Shown here piece after piece: positions 62,201-64,000 of a DNA stretch of 64,000 nucleotides. Every line of letters starts with the position of its first letter. Within the stretch, counting starts at the first letter, position 1. Source of the DNA: Liolophura sinensis (Eukaryota; Mollusca; Polyplacophora; Chitonida; Chitonidae); contig NC_088295.1 of the NCBI RefSeq assembly GCF_032854445.1, forward strand, positions 94,233,805-94,297,804. Reading direction: 5' to 3'. A program made the position numbers and the translations under genes. Under the pieces are notes generated by a model. That model made no database searches, had not been told where the DNA came from, and saw only the letters and a program-made list of their open reading frames with translations.

Positions 62201-62819
62201 TTAGCAACCGGACAAAGCCGACTAGCTTCTGGCACGAGCGAGATTACAGATCACGGTCTATCGTACTGATAAATAAGTCAGAACCAATGTGTTTGAATGG
62301 GAAAAAATTCGACTAAGGTCTGGTGCGAGCAAGAATATAGTTCATGGTCTATCTGACTGATAAATAGATCTGCCACGGTGTTTGCAACCGGAAAAATCCG
62401 TCTAGCTTCTGTTACGAGCGAGATTAAAGCTCATGGTCTTCCTTACTGATAAAGATCTGCGCCAGGGTGTTTGGAAAAGGAAAAATCCGTCTAGCTTCCG
62501 TTACGAGCGAGATTACAGCTCACGGTATCGTCAGCATTCTTATCCCCTATGGATGACCTTCTTTTGCCAAGGTAAGTAATTCATACAGTATACACTGACG
62601 AAAGACTTACCCCAGCGCGCCCTGCTCCCAGACAATCAAAGACGCCGTCTCCGTTCAGGTCCGCGTTACAGTTGAGGGCAAACACCTCGTGAGGAGCGTA
62701 GTGCCTCCAAAGCTCACGCCCAGTGAGGCCTTCTAACGCCAGCAAGCCGCCATGACAAGGTTTCGTGCCGTTGAAGTAAATATCACAGACAATGTCGGGG
62801 ATGTTGTAGCCATCCGCCC
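53122..62819 (-). CDS. FAM234/ITFG3-type FG-GAP repeat membrane protein (partial, 5' end outside window; eleven exons)
   Basis: Exons in gene order: 62611-62819, 61633-61804, 60939-61165, 60518-60699, 59948-60044, 59512-59695, 58893-59018, 57151-57302, 55981-56752, 54503-54659, 53122-53299. All junction phases agree and give 817 codons to a TGA at 53124-53122. FG-GAP/integrin-alpha-like loops recur: DLNGDGVFDC, DLDGDDVIDIL, DLTGDGVKDIV, NNDSVPDFL. Between them are propeller-type strands such as GRELWRHY, GRLLWNFGS, GKVLKWVG, HKYLWNYS. FAM234A/B are type II membrane proteins of this build with no settled function; the expected N-terminal membrane segment must lie upstream. Residues 450-706 come from a single 772-bp exon rich in charged and polar residues, making this protein clearly longer than human FAM234A/B. 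Family call good, orthologue (A or B) undecided. Confidence 0.75.
53355..53610 (+). mobile_element. SINE, family B, nearly complete
   Basis: GGGGGTAGCACGCCAGCACG, a B-box-like GAGTTCAAGTCC near 53431-53442, GGAAGGTCTGCAAGCAACAT, GGGTTTCCCCCTGGGCTCTG, CTTTCCACCATAACGCTGGC, GAAATATTCTTGAGTACGGC and AACACCAATCAAG. It is the best-preserved family-B copy in the window and ends where the 29-bp array begins. Confidence 0.87.
53610..54250 (-). repeat. About 29-bp minisatellite, some 22 copies
   Basis: Plus-strand unit GTAATGATAATACAACACGT CCACACAGT, with irregular 27-36 bp spacing before 54000. Stop-poor on the minus strand, giving false ORFs of up to 224 codons. Confidence 0.92.
54503..54659 (-). 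CDS. FAM234-like penultimate exon
   Basis: Acceptor TTCTCCCGTACAAG, donor GTAACC. Reads HYYGMDHDAYEHAITDECLE, ESKHQLPNEGTYESQTSYNP, YNVHMGQMTIY. Phase 1 in, phase 2 out, matching both neighbours. Confidence 0.82.
55510..55675 (-). mobile_element. SINE, family B, reverse orientation
   Basis: GACGGCGGCCAGCACTATGT, GTCCGCATGCTGATGACAGG, CGTAGAGGAAGCCAGCATGA and CTTGAACTCACAGCGCCCGC are the reverse complement of the 53355-53610 element. It lies in the intron after the 772-bp exon. Confidence 0.85.
55981..56752 (-). CDS. FAM234-like long exon, low-complexity with two furin-type sites
   Basis: Acceptor AATTGTTTAG, donor GTAGGT at 55980. It encodes residues 450-706: an acidic stretch (YSSEPDSPQYGQLYDDDLGT), a Gly/Gln/Ser-rich stretch, a basic stretch with RRKRR (576-580), KKLAAEKLARFLSEHE, RKKR (629-632), then an ordered ending ATYWFFPAKTQAILPQDQHC. 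The donor was chosen because its phase joins the next exon as DVKSHYYGMDHD. Plus-strand ORFs here are antisense shadows. Confidence 0.8.
57151..57302 (-). CDS. FAM234-like exon
   Basis: Acceptor GCGGATTTCAG, donor GTAAAT. Reads EDRKWVESSVWINTTQEALN, FVRDHPEHLHDYLAFSAKTQ, MADEAKTAKRK. INTT is a potential N-glycosylation site. Confidence 0.82.
57308..58315 (-). repeat. 52-bp minisatellite, 19 copies, abutting a splice acceptor
   Basis: The plus-strand unit is CAGCAACATCACCAATGGAA TAAGGGACCACCATGCACAC ACACAACAAAGT; the CA run varies. The last unit (57308-57350) is the polypyrimidine/branch region of the acceptor for exon 57151-57302. In gene sense each unit carries TTGCTGACTTTG, a branchpoint-like word. 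All apparent ORFs here are repeat artefacts. Confidence 0.95.
58893..59018 (-). CDS. FAM234-like exon
   Basis: Acceptor CTTTTTTCACAG, donor GTGAGT. Reads TNVHEQSRSDFCRLRFKTNG, FSKLYALTSRVPVPGKAIYV, S. The LYALTSRVPVPG stretch is family-like. Confidence 0.84.
59512..59695 (-). CDS. FAM234-like exon
   Basis: Acceptor GTTGTTTCAG, donor GTTAGT. Reads TTVLDGRTGESLLEQTIKDS, PLTISVQGHGNDIFLYWIAD, CKEHEGEGGAYKFIK. Confidence 0.85.
59948..60044 (-). CDS. FAM234-like exon
   Basis: Short exon: acceptor ATATAACAG, donor GTGAGA. Reads STPAIGFYNNDSVPDFLVKY, SFGPGFPLYYHAE, a further FG-GAP-like loop. Found through phase and homology. Confidence 0.85.
60062..60105 (+). mobile_element. SINE tail remnant
   Basis: AGACGTTAAGCCCCCAAGCA CTCACTCAATC resembles the family-A tail. 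Only the end is present, so the call is tentative. Confidence 0.4.
60518..60699 (-). CDS. FAM234-like exon with DLTGDGVKDIV loop
   Basis: Acceptor ATGTGTCAG, donor GTAAGC. Reads AERIYKDEHKGVMTPPGLVD, LTGDGVKDIVMAMFNSTVLA, IDGETHKYLWNYSFPMSESY. NST is a potential N-glycosylation site, fitting an extracellular propeller. Confidence 0.86.
60939..61165 (-). CDS. FAM234-like exon
   Basis: Acceptor TTCTGCCAG, donor GTGAGG. Reads SKHRLSGRLLILSGRTGKVL, KWVGVPDKREVYYSPQIYQR, LFGTGGETHPGSLWYITLQD, LYEGNMGR. Confidence 0.85.
61225..61375 (+). repeat. Short degenerate tandem repeat (about 30 bp)
   Basis: GACACCGATGATGGCATGTT ATGCCAATACA-like units recur four to five times with many changes (GACACCCCGATGGCATCTTA, GACACCTCTGATGACAATAT). 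Confidence 0.6.
61633..61804 (-). CDS. FAM234-like exon with DLDGDDVIDIL loop
   Basis: Acceptor TGTCGCAG, donor GTGAGC. Reads VFQAVSGKEGRLLWNFGSQE, YIDDLDGDDVIDILITHGGD, PLQNP. Phase 0 in, phase 1 out. Confidence 0.85.
61850..62530 (-). repeat. About 90-bp tandem repeat, 7 copies, in a FAM234-like intron
   Basis: Units read, on the plus strand, TACTGATAAATAAGTCCGGG ... AGCTTCTGGCACGAGCGAGA TTACAGATCACGGTCT. One unit is interrupted by a copy of an exon fragment at 62079-62140. The array lies about 46 bp from the next acceptor in gene sense. Confidence 0.85.
62079..62140 (-). pseudogene. Intronic copy of part of the 55981-56752 exon
   Basis: On the minus strand it reads TATTATCAGCCCACAGACAG, GTACGAAAAAGACAAGGTGT and ACACACCGGAAGTCAG. 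The exon has the same at 56419-56492, differing by a few substitutions and by 12 bp (four codons) absent here. Translated, YYQPTDRYEKDKV...THRKS against YYQPTDRYGKDTV...IHRKS. It has no obvious acceptor/donor pair of its own. Confidence 0.85.
62611..62819 (-). CDS. FAM234-like exon (first in window)
   Basis: Acceptor CGTCTGTCCACAG, donor GTAAGT. Reads ADGYNIPDIVCDIYFNGTKP, GGLLALEGLTGRELWRHY, LNCNADLNGDGVFDCLGAGR AG. Enters with two bases of a split codon, so at least one upstream exon exists. Confidence 0.85.
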
Positions 62820-64000
62820 CTGTGGACAGACGGAAAACAGTGGCGTATACAGTCAGATAGTGAACAACGTGGAGGGCCATGCTAACACATCCATTACTAT
62901 AACTGGACTAATTAAGGACTAACAAACTGAATGTAACTATGTATGTCTATGTATGTCTAAGAACAAGATCAGAAAAATCAGAGGCTAAGTGTTCTGGAAC
63001 CAAATCCGGAGTTTTGTACACTAGCAATGAAACAGGAGTAAGTTAAAACCTTGGGAAATTGAATGTATTTTATCAAATTAGAGAACGGTCCATGTAATTG
63101 TTTTTGTATGTGGTGTGGACACAAAAAGTAACACATGAACCATGTAGACAAAGGCCAACGCTTGCCGTCTTCAAAGCTCATCGTATGTTTTTGATACCAT
63201 TTAAACCGGATTTTCCATAGGTTCGCCAAGCAAGAGAAAACGGTGCATATTTTTACAGAAATGTTCTGCATGTACTGTGCGTTTACAGATATCGCAGTAT
63301 TTGAGGCTGAATCTCTGTCTGAGAAAGCTGCCTGAGATAACCGCACAGATACAAAGGGATTCTTCTGGCCTCTCACCAGTTTCCTCAGCCCACCCATAAC
63401 CATGGCCGATTTCCTGTTAGTGCGTACAACACCGACGGACATAATCCAATTCTTTATAGTCTTAAATAATCTAACTAGGCATGGGAGGAATGCTCTACAT
63501 CTTTGATGCACTTCTATATTTGTTAGTTGTGTAAAAGCGCCAAACCAAACAGAGAATAGTACTGAAATGGCTTGATGCAGATCCGTGGATGTCCTTGACG
63601 CGCTGGATGCCTTTGACGGACGGAATGGATTCACCTAATGCGCTGCCAACATGTTTATTTTTGCACTCGACCTTGACAGTAATTGCACAATCTCAACTGC
63701 GGATTTTCATGGATATTACCGTCACTGCCGAGGACAAACCATTAAGTTTGCTTGATATTTGATTCCTGGGAATGCGGCTTACGAGGTTAAGTGTATACTT
63801 CCTTGCGTTCTTACAAGATTGTCTTCATGCACTCGGAAGCGGTAAGGATCAAGCTACAAGTACCTCCGTCATATGTGTTTCTTTCTGCATACATTTATAC
63901 GTATAGCGGCATTGGGAAGGATCGTACATAGGCTATGATTACAGCTGTCGTTTATTGCGAGGACTTATAGTGGCACCTCAAATGGCTTAGGTAAGATTTC
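62820..64000 (-). other. Intron or 5' region of the FAM234-like gene
   Basis: No exon with a membrane helix in the right phase could be identified. A 218-codon minus-strand ORF at 62978-63634 shows no family resemblance and no splice logic with the gene. The missing N-terminal exon is probably beyond the window. Confidence 0.45.

Noticed and set aside
62978-63634. 218-codon minus-strand ORF
   Set aside because: Single frame, no recognisable domain, no fit to the FAM234-like splice phases. Could be chance; transcripts would be needed to revive it.

Overview
This is eukaryotic, animal nuclear DNA. It has spliced genes with GT/AG introns, tRNA-derived SINEs, no operon structure, and very large intronic minisatellites. 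The SINE tails (CACTCACTC-type and AATCAAATAAATAAA-type ends), the abundant TACATGTA palindrome and the protein sequences point to a lophotrochozoan, most likely a mollusc. That placement is inference; the species cannot be named from sequence alone.

Layout. (1) 204-11636, plus strand: the 3' two thirds of a sialate O-acetylesterase gene (SIAE). Six exons are visible and the 5' end lies outside the window. The exon at 4637-4792 carries three separate indels. (2) 11637-18665: intergenic DNA and 3' UTRs with two minisatellites and several SINEs. (3) 18666-23979, minus strand: a complete four-exon DEDD/DEDD2-type death effector domain gene of 334 residues. (4) 23980-24386: a short divergent promoter. 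(5) 24387-48190, plus strand: a POU class II transcription factor (POU2F/Oct-1 type). Eight exons give about 641 residues, with a 15-kb first intron. (6) 48191-53121: 3' UTR and intergenic DNA. (7) 53122-62819 and beyond, minus strand: the 3' 817 codons (eleven exons) of a FAM234/ITFG3-type FG-GAP membrane protein whose 5' exon(s) lie beyond the window. SIAE and DEDD are tail to tail, DEDD and POU2F head to head, POU2F and FAM234 tail to tail.

Roughly a third of the window is tandem repeat, with unit lengths of 21, 28, 29, 30, 38, 40, 50, 52, 53, 57, 58, 63 and about 90 bp. Most arrays sit inside introns and most lie against the downstream 3' splice site. In four cases the duplicated unit includes, or runs directly into, the splice-acceptor region. 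Long ORFs inside arrays (up to 605 codons) are artefacts of stop-free repeat units.

Functionally the four genes are unrelated: lysosomal/secreted sialic acid deacetylation, nuclear death-effector signalling, octamer-binding transcription control, and a membrane propeller-like protein. The points most worth checking are the broken SIAE exon, the tandemly copied splice acceptors, the bias of arrays toward 3' splice sites, an intronic relic of a FAM234 exon, and the DEDD-POU2F head-to-head pair, which also sits close together in human (DEDD2-POU2F2). No previously undescribed multi-gene system was recognised.
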